This document shows, piece by piece, positions 1 through 7,387 of a DNA stretch of 25,379 nucleotides (its first letter is position 1; each line of letters begins with the position of its first letter). Below the pieces are notes generated by a model. It was not told where the DNA came from, did no database searches, and saw nothing but the letters and a program-made list of their open reading frames with translations. Location: IMG/VR virus record IMGVR_UViG_3300025112_000169, positions 1 through 25,379 of that record; one strand, 5' to 3'. This DNA is from a virus. Position numbers and translations under genes: made by a program.

Positions 1-322
1 ATTGATCAAAGTCTACGTTTGCTTGAAGCCAGTAAGCAGTTTGAATATTTGGAACACCTGCTATTTCGAAGTCAACCGCTTGGCCTTTTGCATGTTGCGA
101 CGTTTTTTTGCTGCCGATCGCTTCACACAGCGCCTCGGAGCGGTAGCCCGATGTAATAGTAATGGGTTTGTCAAACTTCGCACGAACCGGTTCCAAAATT
201 TCATAACAAACGTTTTCTAAATTTTTTATATCGCCAGCTCCTGGCGAGTTGTCGATACCCTTACGGGTAGCGGTCATTGATTTAGTAAATTCCTCTAGTT
301 TAAAGTGTTTGGATAATTGCAT
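1..322 (-). CDS. Endolysin, peptidase M15-type (partial, C-terminus off the window)
   Basis: The first 107 codons run off the window edge. The product resembles zinc D-Ala-D-Ala carboxypeptidases/endopeptidases of the Peptidase_M15_3 type, used by many phages to cut peptidoglycan at lysis. Visible signatures are the N-terminal LSKHFKLEEFTKS stretch (residues 3-15), the conserved ITSGYRS block (56-62), and the SQHAKGQAVDF motif (75-85) that supplies the first two Zn ligands, H77 and D84. The third ligand (a later His) would lie beyond the window. The start ATG at 322 follows a GGGGGA ribosome site five bases upstream and lies 19 bases after the holin-like gene, which fits a lysis cassette. Local GC is clearly higher than in the neighbouring genes. 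The family call is confident; bond specificity cannot be read from the sequence. Confidence 0.85.
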   Translation of the reverse strand, partial: MQLSKHFKLEEFTKSMTATRKGIDNSPGAGDIKNLENVCYEILEPVRAKFDKPITITSGYRSEALCEAIGSKKTSQHAKGQAVDFEIAGVPNIQTAYWLQANVDFDQ

Positions 323-341
323 GGTCCCCCGTGTTATAAGA

Positions 342-575
342 TTAGTTTTTAAAGAAAAAGAATACAGAGCCTAGAATTGAAAATATAATAAATAGAAGAG
401 CGCCTGCCCCTTTGCCACGGTTCATGAAAGTTTTAAGTTCTTTAACATCGCTACCCATTTCATCAATCCTTTTGAATAATGTTTTCATACGGTCCGCACA
501 GATTTTCTCGTGATACGAGATCCGCAGATGTGCATCTGCTGTTACTTTTGCTTTTGTCCTACGAGTTTTTTTCAT
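342..575 (-). CDS. Small membrane protein, XhlA/holin-like lysis protein
   Basis: A 77-residue protein with a basic N-terminus (MKKTRRTKAK), a charged helical middle with heptad-like spacing (about residues 22-52, MKTLFKRIDEMGSDVKELK) and one C-terminal hydrophobic segment (about 57-75, GALLFIIFSILGSVFFFF) ending FKN. This coiled-coil-plus-terminal-anchor layout matches XhlA-type haemolysin/holin accessory proteins. Its position directly before the endolysin supports a role in membrane permeabilisation or lysis timing. Its ATG overlaps the TAA of the large gene upstream (TAATG), and an AGGA element sits close upstream. A spanin or another small anchor protein is the main alternative. No classical two-TM holin is visible next to it. 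Confidence 0.6.
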   Translation of the reverse strand: MKKTRRTKAKVTADAHLRISYHEKICADRMKTLFKRIDEMGSDVKELKTFMNRGKGAGALLFIIFSILGSVFFFFKN

Positions 576-3500
576 TAAGTCCTCCCCGCAATTACTTTTT
601 CGGTAGGAGATAGTAAAGCAGTCTCCGTCGGTGTCAAGTTAGTAATTGGATCTTTTTGTGCCATTTGTCCTTGATTTACAACAGGCATTGATGTTGGTGG
701 CAGGGGTGGTGCTTTCGTTTCATAAATAGTTTTAACATCTCCTTGTCCCGGTAACATATCTTTCATCTTATCCAAGATAGAACCTTCTTTAAATAAAAAT
801 TTATCTTTATCTATTATATAATCTTTATTTAATCTTTGCTTCTTCAGTCGTTTGATAATTCTTTTAATTCTTTTTTTAACTTTTTTATTTAATGGATTCT
901 CAATTCCTTTTCTCTCTGCCAAGTCTTTATATGCTTCTTTATATCCGTCACTAATCTCAAAAGGTTTAAATTTATTTTTCTTAATCATTTTATAAATATC
1001 CATTCTATTTCTAGCTTTGAATATGGCTTTGATATCTTTTTCTTTAAACTTTAATGATTTAGCAGCATCATAGTATCTTTTCATTTCATTAAACGCATCT
1101 AGTCTTTGGTGATTAGCCCAGATAAATTGTTCTATAATTTTATTATCATCGGTTACAGGATCTCCACTTAAGGTGCCTGCATAAATTAATTTTCTTTCAT
1201 CACTCTCTCTTCCTAAAAACTTTCCAATATTTATTTGCATAGATCTATAAATATCTAAGGGTGCTTTTCTCATACCAATTAATCCTAACAATTCATCAGT
1301 CATTTGATACTCAGTTCCTTTTAAAGTTTTACCAGTATAAGCATGATATAATCTTCTCATCTGAATTGCAGATCCAGGTGAATATAGTAACGTCAAATGT
1401 TTAAAGGTTTTCCATGCTTTATCTCCGGGTGCATCTTCTTCATTCCATATTCTAGTTCCTTTCCTAGTGACTCCCCCTCGTGCAAACACATCTAAAAATC
1501 CACCTATCCAAATTGATTCTGCTATAAAGGGCTCAACAAATCTAGCCAATCCTGCTGCCATACCCTTGACTGTTGCTGGAAGAACGGGATCATCTTTGTT
1601 TGTCTCTAATGAGGTAATGATAGATTGCAGTGGATTAGTTACAACGTCATAGAAAAATGCTCTACTAAAATCTATATATTTATATTCACCATCTTCATAC
1701 ACTGGTATGATTGTAGAATCTTTAGAGAACCAAGGTACAAATTCTTTAATAGCATACAATTGATCTTTGGTTATGCCATACATTGTCATACCACCCCATA
1801 CAGCTAGTGGTGGAATCGCTGCCATTGTAAATGCCCAACCAAATAATCTTTCATAACCCATACCAGAAGCTAGTTGTCCAAAGACAGGATGTTTAGCTTC
1901 TGCCTTAGCCGCCATAACAATGTTAGTATTCGTTCTTACTTGTTCTGCACTCCATGATACGAAGTTTCCAAGAGGTGATCTTCTAGCTGCCTGTACTATT
2001 TCACTAACGTAAGCATAGTTAGGCATGAAGTCTCTTATCTTTTTAGTTGCCATCTTCATTATTTCTAGGTCAGCAGGAATATCAGCTTGTTTAATTAAAC
2101 CTTTTTTTAATGCGGCTGCGTATGCGTCATGGAGTTTCTGATCTTCAATAAAAAAGTTTGCTATCTTCCAGATGTCATCCTCTGCAACATACAATTGTTG
2201 TGCAGCTTTTATAAAAGATTTAGTTCTTCTCCCCATCTTGCCCCAAATACTTTGTAACCAACCTATCTTTTGAGTATCTTCGATTAGTCCTATTACATCT
2301 CTGTAAATGGCACTTGAGTTAACCATCCCTTCGTCAAGAAGGAATCTATATAAAGCTTGGCCACCTTTTTTTAATTCTTCAGCGCTTACCTTGGAGCCTG
2401 CTGTATAATTAACTCCAGGTTTATTTCTCCATAAGAGTTGAGGTTGAATTGTATTCAATGATCTCCATAAAGCTTTACCAAACACAGCAGGATTAGTTAA
2501 AGCATAACGAACATTACCCAATGCTACCATTGTAACACCACCTGATGTAAAGTTTCTGGCGTGAGTAAAAGGACCACCCACTGTTTTACCCGCTTGAATT
2601 AATCCTTTAGGTGCCATGATGATTGCCTGGTAGTATATATTTTTAGTAATGCTACCTAAATTATTTAAAGCACCGTGGACCAAACCTTGATAAATTTTTT
2701 CTGTGGTAAACATTCCATTGATTGGGGGAGTATAAACTGCATCCCCTAATTTATTTGGAAGTTTTATACCACTACTCATTTCAATAATTTTTTCTCCAGT
2801 GCCGGCCCATCCCTTAGCGGCTGCATTGTAGCTTGGATAAACTATTGCTCTTTCACCCCGAGCAATTTGTTCTACACCTGCTTGTTTTATTACATTATAA
2901 AATCTATCTCTTCCGGAAATCTCTGCAAGATCAGTAGTTACATTTGCAATAACATTCATTGCATTTTTATAACTACCAAATAATTTTTGAAAAGCTAAGA
3001 GGTCAGACTCTTTTTGTATTAATCCTCCTAACTCATCAGGTACAAATCTTCCTCCTCCTGTAATATTTTTAGCTATTGATTTTGTAATTAATGCCTGCTC
3101 GGCTGCCATGCCTGCTGGAGTATATTTAAAAAAAGGCTGTCCTGTTGCAGGATCTAGCCTAACATTTCTGATGACTTGATCTACCTGTAGTCTAGCTGTT
3201 TCTTTAGATATTGATTTTCCCTGCGCTGTAGCATTCACTTGAAATATTTTTGCTACTTCATCTTTAATTTCTCTTGAGACAATGTAGCCGTCTACTGGAG
3301 ACAAACCATTGTCTTTAAAAATTTTATATTCTGTAGATAAAGTATCGCCTATTCTTTCATTCATAATTTTAACTAATCCTTTTAAACCAACCTCTGGATG
3401 TAAATTTCCACCTTTAGCAATGGTGTTTAAATATTGTCCCCAATATTGATGTATGTTTCTCATCTCCCCAACAATATTATCTATTTCATTTTTAGGGATT

Positions 3501-5014
3501 TTTAATTGCTCCATTGATTTATAGAAAGACTTTAAAGATCTCTCATCAAATCCTCTAACCACAACTTTGCCTTGGCTTACTGCAAACTTACCTGCATTAA
3601 TAACTTTAATAATAGCTTGAGAGATTCCATCGGTAAGACCCGTGGCACTTGATACTATCTGGCTGTCTCTAGATATTCTTTTAACAATGTCATCTATATT
3701 TTTTAAAAAATCTTGTGATAATAATTCAGCCGATTCTGTTTTACCTCTTAGTCTTTGCATCGCTTGGAATTGTTCTTCAGGAAAAGGACCTCTGCCTCTA
3801 AAAGGTTGGGATACAATTTTCTCTACCATCTTGTTAAACTTGGTAACGTTGGCTGCTCTTTTATAAACTCCGCTCACGATACTTTTACCTACTTTACCTA
3901 GACCCCAGATAGCAGGGACAATTGGAAAACCCATCTCACCTGAAAACTTTAATTTATTCCAGAGCATTCTTGTGGCTTCATCTTTAGATGTGCTTTTCTT
4001 TTTTCTATCTAAAGCTGTTATTTCTCCGGACTCAAAACCTAAGTCCACGGCTAGGTCTCCAAAGGTACCTATGTTTTCTGCATCATAGACCACTGAACCA
4101 GCCAGTCCTCCGCCTACGGCAATAGATATAAATTTTTGTTTACGAGATAAATTAGTAAATTTGTTAACATCTTTTAAACCTCTACCTAGATTAATATTTT
4201 TAGCTGTTCTTACATACTTCCCACTCTTAACTCCATCGTATGCTTTGTTAAATATTTTCAAAGCTTTGTCTGTAACTTTAACTCCGTGAGTACCCACTGC
4301 TTTCCAGCCACCATACATTTGAACTATGACTTCAGTCAGTTTACCTAATGCATTTTCCCGTGCTTTTTCTTCACTGTACTTCATTAGGTTTCCAAAATAA
4401 GTTTGTTCAAACCACCTGTCTAATTGAGCTACGGCACTTTGATTCACTGGTAAGTTTTCTTTATTAGCAAAATCTATAAGCATTGCTCCAAGATTCATAA
4501 AGCCGTAAGGAATTTTAATAGCTCCAGATATTATTCCATGTGTAATTGATTCTATTTGACCTGTTTCTCCTGCAAAGGGATCAATGGTACTTTTTGATTC
4601 TATGGGGCCAGTCGTTCCATCCAAAATATAAGATGCAAACTGAGGTTTAATTTTTTCGTCGTCCCCGTATTCTTCCTCTAATGTTTTAGATTTATCTGTC
4701 TTAAACATTTTACCCAATAGAGTATTATCCTGCCACTCGTTCCATTTTTTCCACGCTTCTGAATCTTCTTTCTCTTTAGCTTTAAACCATGCATCTAAAC
4801 CATATTTGTCAGCATACTTGGTTTCTCTAATAGCTTTATCCGCCATAGAAATGGCTTCTTTAATCCTGCTTTGTTTTCTAGCCTTAGCGTTTTGTTCTTC
4901 TAAAAGCTGATCATATGCTTCTTGAGCCGATATAACTTCTTTTACTTTCTTTTGTTCGTTTTCTTTTTCCTCATCGATGAGAGTTTGAGGATCAAATATT
5001 AATTTTGATGCCAT
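575..5014 (-). CDS. Giant internal virion / DNA-ejection-like protein (1479 aa)
   Basis: This is the largest gene in the window. In size, late position and location just before lysis genes it resembles large internal-core or ejection proteins of podoviruses (T7 gp16 is of comparable length). No enzymatic motif was recognised. The N-terminal 100 residues are highly charged and helical. Glycine-rich hydrophobic stretches follow (about 157-182, 296-312, 362-385), and the strongest membrane-like segment lies near residue 1057-1080 (AFTMAAIPPLAVWGGMTMYG). The tail is very Lys-rich (about 1380-1430) and then proline-rich, ending NLTPTETALLSPTEKVIAGRT. Start: ATG at 5014, eight bases after the previous stop, with an AGGAGG ribosome site. 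Several amphipathic segments suit membrane insertion during DNA delivery, but that is inferred. A polyvalent multidomain protein is the alternative. Confidence 0.55.
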   Translation of the reverse strand: MASKLIFDPQTLIDEEKENEQKKVKEVISAQEAYDQLLEEQNAKARKQSRIKEAISMADKAIRETKYADKYGLDAWFKAKEKEDSEAWKKWNEWQDNTLLGKMFKTDKSKTLEEEYGDDEKIKPQFASYILDGTTGPIESKSTIDPFAGETGQIESITHGIISGAIKIPYGFMNLGAMLIDFANKENLPVNQSAVAQLDRWFEQTYFGNLMKYSEEKARENALGKLTEVIVQMYGGWKAVGTHGVKVTDKALKIFNKAYDGVKSGKYVRTAKNINLGRGLKDVNKFTNLSRKQKFISIAVGGGLAGSVVYDAENIGTFGDLAVDLGFESGEITALDRKKKSTSKDEATRMLWNKLKFSGEMGFPIVPAIWGLGKVGKSIVSGVYKRAANVTKFNKMVEKIVSQPFRGRGPFPEEQFQAMQRLRGKTESAELLSQDFLKNIDDIVKRISRDSQIVSSATGLTDGISQAIIKVINAGKFAVSQGKVVVRGFDERSLKSFYKSMEQLKIPKNEIDNIVGEMRNIHQYWGQYLNTIAKGGNLHPEVGLKGLVKIMNERIGDTLSTEYKIFKDNGLSPVDGYIVSREIKDEVAKIFQVNATAQGKSISKETARLQVDQVIRNVRLDPATGQPFFKYTPAGMAAEQALITKSIAKNITGGGRFVPDELGGLIQKESDLLAFQKLFGSYKNAMNVIANVTTDLAEISGRDRFYNVIKQAGVEQIARGERAIVYPSYNAAAKGWAGTGEKIIEMSSGIKLPNKLGDAVYTPPINGMFTTEKIYQGLVHGALNNLGSITKNIYYQAIIMAPKGLIQAGKTVGGPFTHARNFTSGGVTMVALGNVRYALTNPAVFGKALWRSLNTIQPQLLWRNKPGVNYTAGSKVSAEELKKGGQALYRFLLDEGMVNSSAIYRDVIGLIEDTQKIGWLQSIWGKMGRRTKSFIKAAQQLYVAEDDIWKIANFFIEDQKLHDAYAAALKKGLIKQADIPADLEIMKMATKKIRDFMPNYAYVSEIVQAARRSPLGNFVSWSAEQVRTNTNIVMAAKAEAKHPVFGQLASGMGYERLFGWAFTMAAIPPLAVWGGMTMYGITKDQLYAIKEFVPWFSKDSTIIPVYEDGEYKYIDFSRAFFYDVVTNPLQSIITSLETNKDDPVLPATVKGMAAGLARFVEPFIAESIWIGGFLDVFARGGVTRKGTRIWNEEDAPGDKAWKTFKHLTLLYSPGSAIQMRRLYHAYTGKTLKGTEYQMTDELLGLIGMRKAPLDIYRSMQINIGKFLGRESDERKLIYAGTLSGDPVTDDNKIIEQFIWANHQRLDAFNEMKRYYDAAKSLKFKEKDIKAIFKARNRMDIYKMIKKNKFKPFEISDGYKEAYKDLAERKGIENPLNKKVKKRIKRIIKRLKKQRLNKDYIIDKDKFLFKEGSILDKMKDMLPGQGDVKTIYETKAPPLPPTSMPVVNQGQMAQKDPITNLTPTETALLSPTEKVIAGRT

Positions 5015-5022
5015 GAGACCTC

Positions 5023-5895
5023 CTAATTAATTTTGATTTCGTCTAAATCAATCTTGATTAATTCAGTGGATCCTGGACCTACTTGATATACATCTCCGGT
5101 AAAGTGATCTACGTAATAAAGACCTTCTGTATATGTTTTTTGTTCATCTGGAGAAATAGCTATGTTTCCTTCAGGACTTAACCAGTCTTCTTGTTTTTTA
5201 CCTGCGGCTCTCCACTCCTCCTGGATAGCTGCTAGATCTATATAAGGTGTATCTGCTTCGTATCTCCATCCCTGGTCCTTTGCTTGTTCATAAAAATTGT
5301 GAATTACCGCTGCTTGTTCTTTACTAATATATTCAGTTTCTGAAGATAATCCACTTTGAATAAGTGCAATCTCTTTATCAAGTTGATCTCTCTCATATTC
5401 TGAGTCCAGTATCTTCTGCTCGTTCGGATCTCTTTGTTTTCTATATTGAGGTTCAAGCCTGTTTAATGCTTCCAGTGGAGTTAAACCATGTTCTTCTACT
5501 AAGTAATCTACTTGTTCTTGCAAAGCAATTTTTTCGTCTTTAGTCAGCGCTTTGTACCATTCTAATTGAAATTGTCTTTCACTTTGAGCATGTTTATATT
5601 TAAGTAGGTCTTCTTGAGATCTTTGTTGTTGATAACGTGCCAGAGGTTCTCTACCTGCGGTACCTAGAGTTTGTAGTATAGGTCTTCCTCCAGGTTGAGC
5701 TAGAATATTTGATCCAAAGTTTAACCAGAAGTCTGCGCCTGCTGAACTTTTAGGAGGTTCAGGTATCTTCTGTGTAACTATGTCTTCTATCTTCACGCTT
5801 TCACCGTCGCCGTATCCTGGTCTCAGTCCAGACGTAATACCTTCTCCGGTACTTCCGCCTCTTCTAAACATGGGTCTGTGTAAAAATCTACTCAT
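5023..5895 (-). CDS. Internal virion-like protein with RPGYGDG and EHGL motifs (290 aa)
   Basis: No enzyme family was recognised. The N-terminus carries a glycine-rich tag (RRGGSTGEGITSGLRPGYGD, residues 11-30) related to the GRPGY/GGRIGY tags of neighbouring proteins. Then come a Gln/Arg-rich helical region (about 82-130) and the segment LVEEHGLTPLEALNRLEPQY with RKQRDP (132-157), which closely matches a segment of the 219-residue protein encoded at 10017-10676. The C-terminus is acidic and beta-like (YYVDHFTGDVYQVGPG, 260-275). Its ATG overlaps the preceding stop region at 5895 by 1 nt, and it is followed after 8 bases by the 1479-residue gene. A structural/internal head role is inferred from context only. 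Confidence 0.5.
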   Translation of the reverse strand: MSRFLHRPMFRRGGSTGEGITSGLRPGYGDGESVKIEDIVTQKIPEPPKSSAGADFWLNFGSNILAQPGGRPILQTLGTAGREPLARYQQQRSQEDLLKYKHAQSERQFQLEWYKALTKDEKIALQEQVDYLVEEHGLTPLEALNRLEPQYRKQRDPNEQKILDSEYERDQLDKEIALIQSGLSSETEYISKEQAAVIHNFYEQAKDQGWRYEADTPYIDLAAIQEEWRAAGKKQEDWLSPEGNIAISPDEQKTYTEGLYYVDHFTGDVYQVGPGSTELIKIDLDEIKIN

Positions 5896-6755
5896 TATTG
5901 AAACGATTTATACGCTCCTATTCCTGTTCCTATTATTCCCATCGCCTGCTGCAACGCTGATTGGTTAGGGGATACTGTTGTTTGGTATTGCCCTTGCATT
6001 CCTCCTAGAACATTTCCGAGTCCTGCTCCCATGTATCCTAGTCGTTCGTAAGGTTCGTAAGCTGCCATTCTATTTGCTTCTCTTTGTGCATCAAGAGTAG
6101 CTTGTGTTTGCGCTTGTTGGATCGCGCCCGCTGATCCTAACCTTGCAATATCTTGTCCTTGAAAAGCTGGTGCAGCTTGTGCCATTTGCATTTGATTTTG
6201 TGCTAATTGTTGTAATCCACTAAAGTCTTGTTGTCTTGCTTGTGCTGCCTGACCATATCCTTGTTGTAACATTTGAGCTTGCAACATTGCTCTTTGTAAA
6301 TCTGATTGATTTTGAAATTCTGATCTCATCACACCTTCACGTCCTCCACCTAAGTTTCCAGACTTAGCTGCTAGTGATCCTATTCCGGTCATACCTTTTT
6401 GTGCTTGAATATCATATTGATCTAAAGTTTCTTGTATAACCTGTTGTTGATACGGAGACATATAAGACGCAATAGAACCTGTTCCAGTTCCTGCGCCTGG
6501 TCCAGTTAACCCTGCGGCTTGTGTTTGATATGCTCCAGCTTGAGTAAGGTAAGGTTGGTAAGCCCCGATTCCTTGTCCGGCAGTTGTAGCTCTTGTGTAA
6601 GCGTCTAATTGTGCTTGATCCTGGCCTGCAACCGTAGGTGCATAGCCAGCCGTTGGCATCGCCTTTCCGGTTAAGGCTGTTAAATCTTTTCCGTACTGTT
6701 CACCTAGGGCCTCAATATAGGGGGCCTGTCTACTTATTGTTGTTTCTGTTGCCAT
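5895..6755 (-). CDS. Gln/Ala-rich internal virion protein, ejection-protein-like (286 aa)
   Basis: A strongly Gln/Ala/Gly-rich, largely helical protein. The central block SYMSPYQQQVIQETLDQYD (97-115) followed by GNLGGGREGVMRSE (133-146) is a signature I associate with internal or injected virion proteins of many podo- and siphoviruses ('YMxPYQQxVIxxT...GGxRxGV'). A long Gln-rich helix (about 147-230) follows, and the C-terminus is a glycine-rich hydrophobic segment (LGNVLGG, 246-252; AMGIIGTGIGAYKSF, 271-285) that could associate with membrane. It is coupled by 1-nt overlaps to genes on both sides, inside the internal-virion block. The precise role (core, ejection or tail tip) is not resolvable here. 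Confidence 0.6.
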   Translation of the reverse strand: MATETTISRQAPYIEALGEQYGKDLTALTGKAMPTAGYAPTVAGQDQAQLDAYTRATTAGQGIGAYQPYLTQAGAYQTQAAGLTGPGAGTGTGSIASYMSPYQQQVIQETLDQYDIQAQKGMTGIGSLAAKSGNLGGGREGVMRSEFQNQSDLQRAMLQAQMLQQGYGQAAQARQQDFSGLQQLAQNQMQMAQAAPAFQGQDIARLGSAGAIQQAQTQATLDAQREANRMAAYEPYERLGYMGAGLGNVLGGMQGQYQTTVSPNQSALQQAMGIIGTGIGAYKSFQ

Positions 6756-7387
6756 TATTTTTTACCTTCTGGTTTTTTTCTTTGATATGATCCTGGATGT
6801 CTCTCCATAAGAGTTTTTGCAGTTCTCTCTTTAGTGGGTGTTTGAATAACATTTCCACCTTTACCTATTACAGTTCCTTTTTCTGCTTGGTCTCTTATGC
6901 TTATAAGTTTATTCCTTACAAAAGGATCTTGTTCTTTTGCAATTAACTTATGAATATTTTTTGAAGTTGGATAATTTGAAAAGTCTGGTTTAAAATCTTT
7001 CTTTACAGGTTTTTTCTTCGTGAATACTTTTTTTGCTATTTCTTTTGCACCTTTTAAAATACCACCAAGACCTTTTCCTGCTCTTCTCCATGATTTAGGA
7101 TGTTGTCCTTTTGAATACGCAGCCTTCGTCTCTGGAGACATAGGTTTTATATATTTTTTATGAAATGCTTTAGATTTTCCTTCTTCTATTCTATCTGTTT
7201 TTCTTTTTAGAATTTTTGTTTTTCTATGATAATCTTTTAATCTTTGTGCCTGATCCATTCGAAGTGGATTCTTTTTTCCTTTTACTATTTTCATACCAAG
7301 TTTTGTTGCTGCTTTAACGGCTGAACCAAGTCCAAAACCAGGTCTTCCTGCTGTAAGTTTATTTCCTCTTAATGCTATATCACCCAT
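6755..7387 (-). CDS. Highly basic virion-associated protein with two cationic amphipathic helices (210 aa)
   Basis: An extremely Lys/Arg-rich protein with no recognised domain. The N-terminus has AGRPGFGLGSAVKAATKLGM (13-32) continuing into KIVKGKKN, and a second cationic helix is GKGLGGILKGAKEIAKKVFT (104-123) followed by KKK. Both look like membrane-active antimicrobial-type helices. The first shares the GRxx[FY]GLGSx[VF]K pattern with residues 328-340 of the 876-residue protein encoded upstream. The high charge would also suit binding of packaged DNA. It is coupled by 1-nt overlaps to both neighbours in the internal-virion block. Candidate roles are an internal head DNA-binding protein or an ejection-accessory protein; neither is proven by sequence. 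Confidence 0.5.
   Translation of the reverse strand: MGDIALRGNKLTAGRPGFGLGSAVKAATKLGMKIVKGKKNPLRMDQAQRLKDYHRKTKILKRKTDRIEEGKSKAFHKKYIKPMSPETKAAYSKGQHPKSWRRAGKGLGGILKGAKEIAKKVFTKKKPVKKDFKPDFSNYPTSKNIHKLIAKEQDPFVRNKLISIRDQAEKGTVIGKGGNVIQTPTKERTAKTLMERHPGSYQRKKPEGKK

Noticed and set aside
2-220. Plus-strand 72-codon frame
   Set aside because: Fully antisense to the M15 endolysin frame, whose motifs are clear; it is a shadow.
575-5014. Lysozyme/transglycosylase domain in the giant protein
   Set aside because: Expected by analogy with T7 gp16, but no catalytic Glu motif context could be identified.
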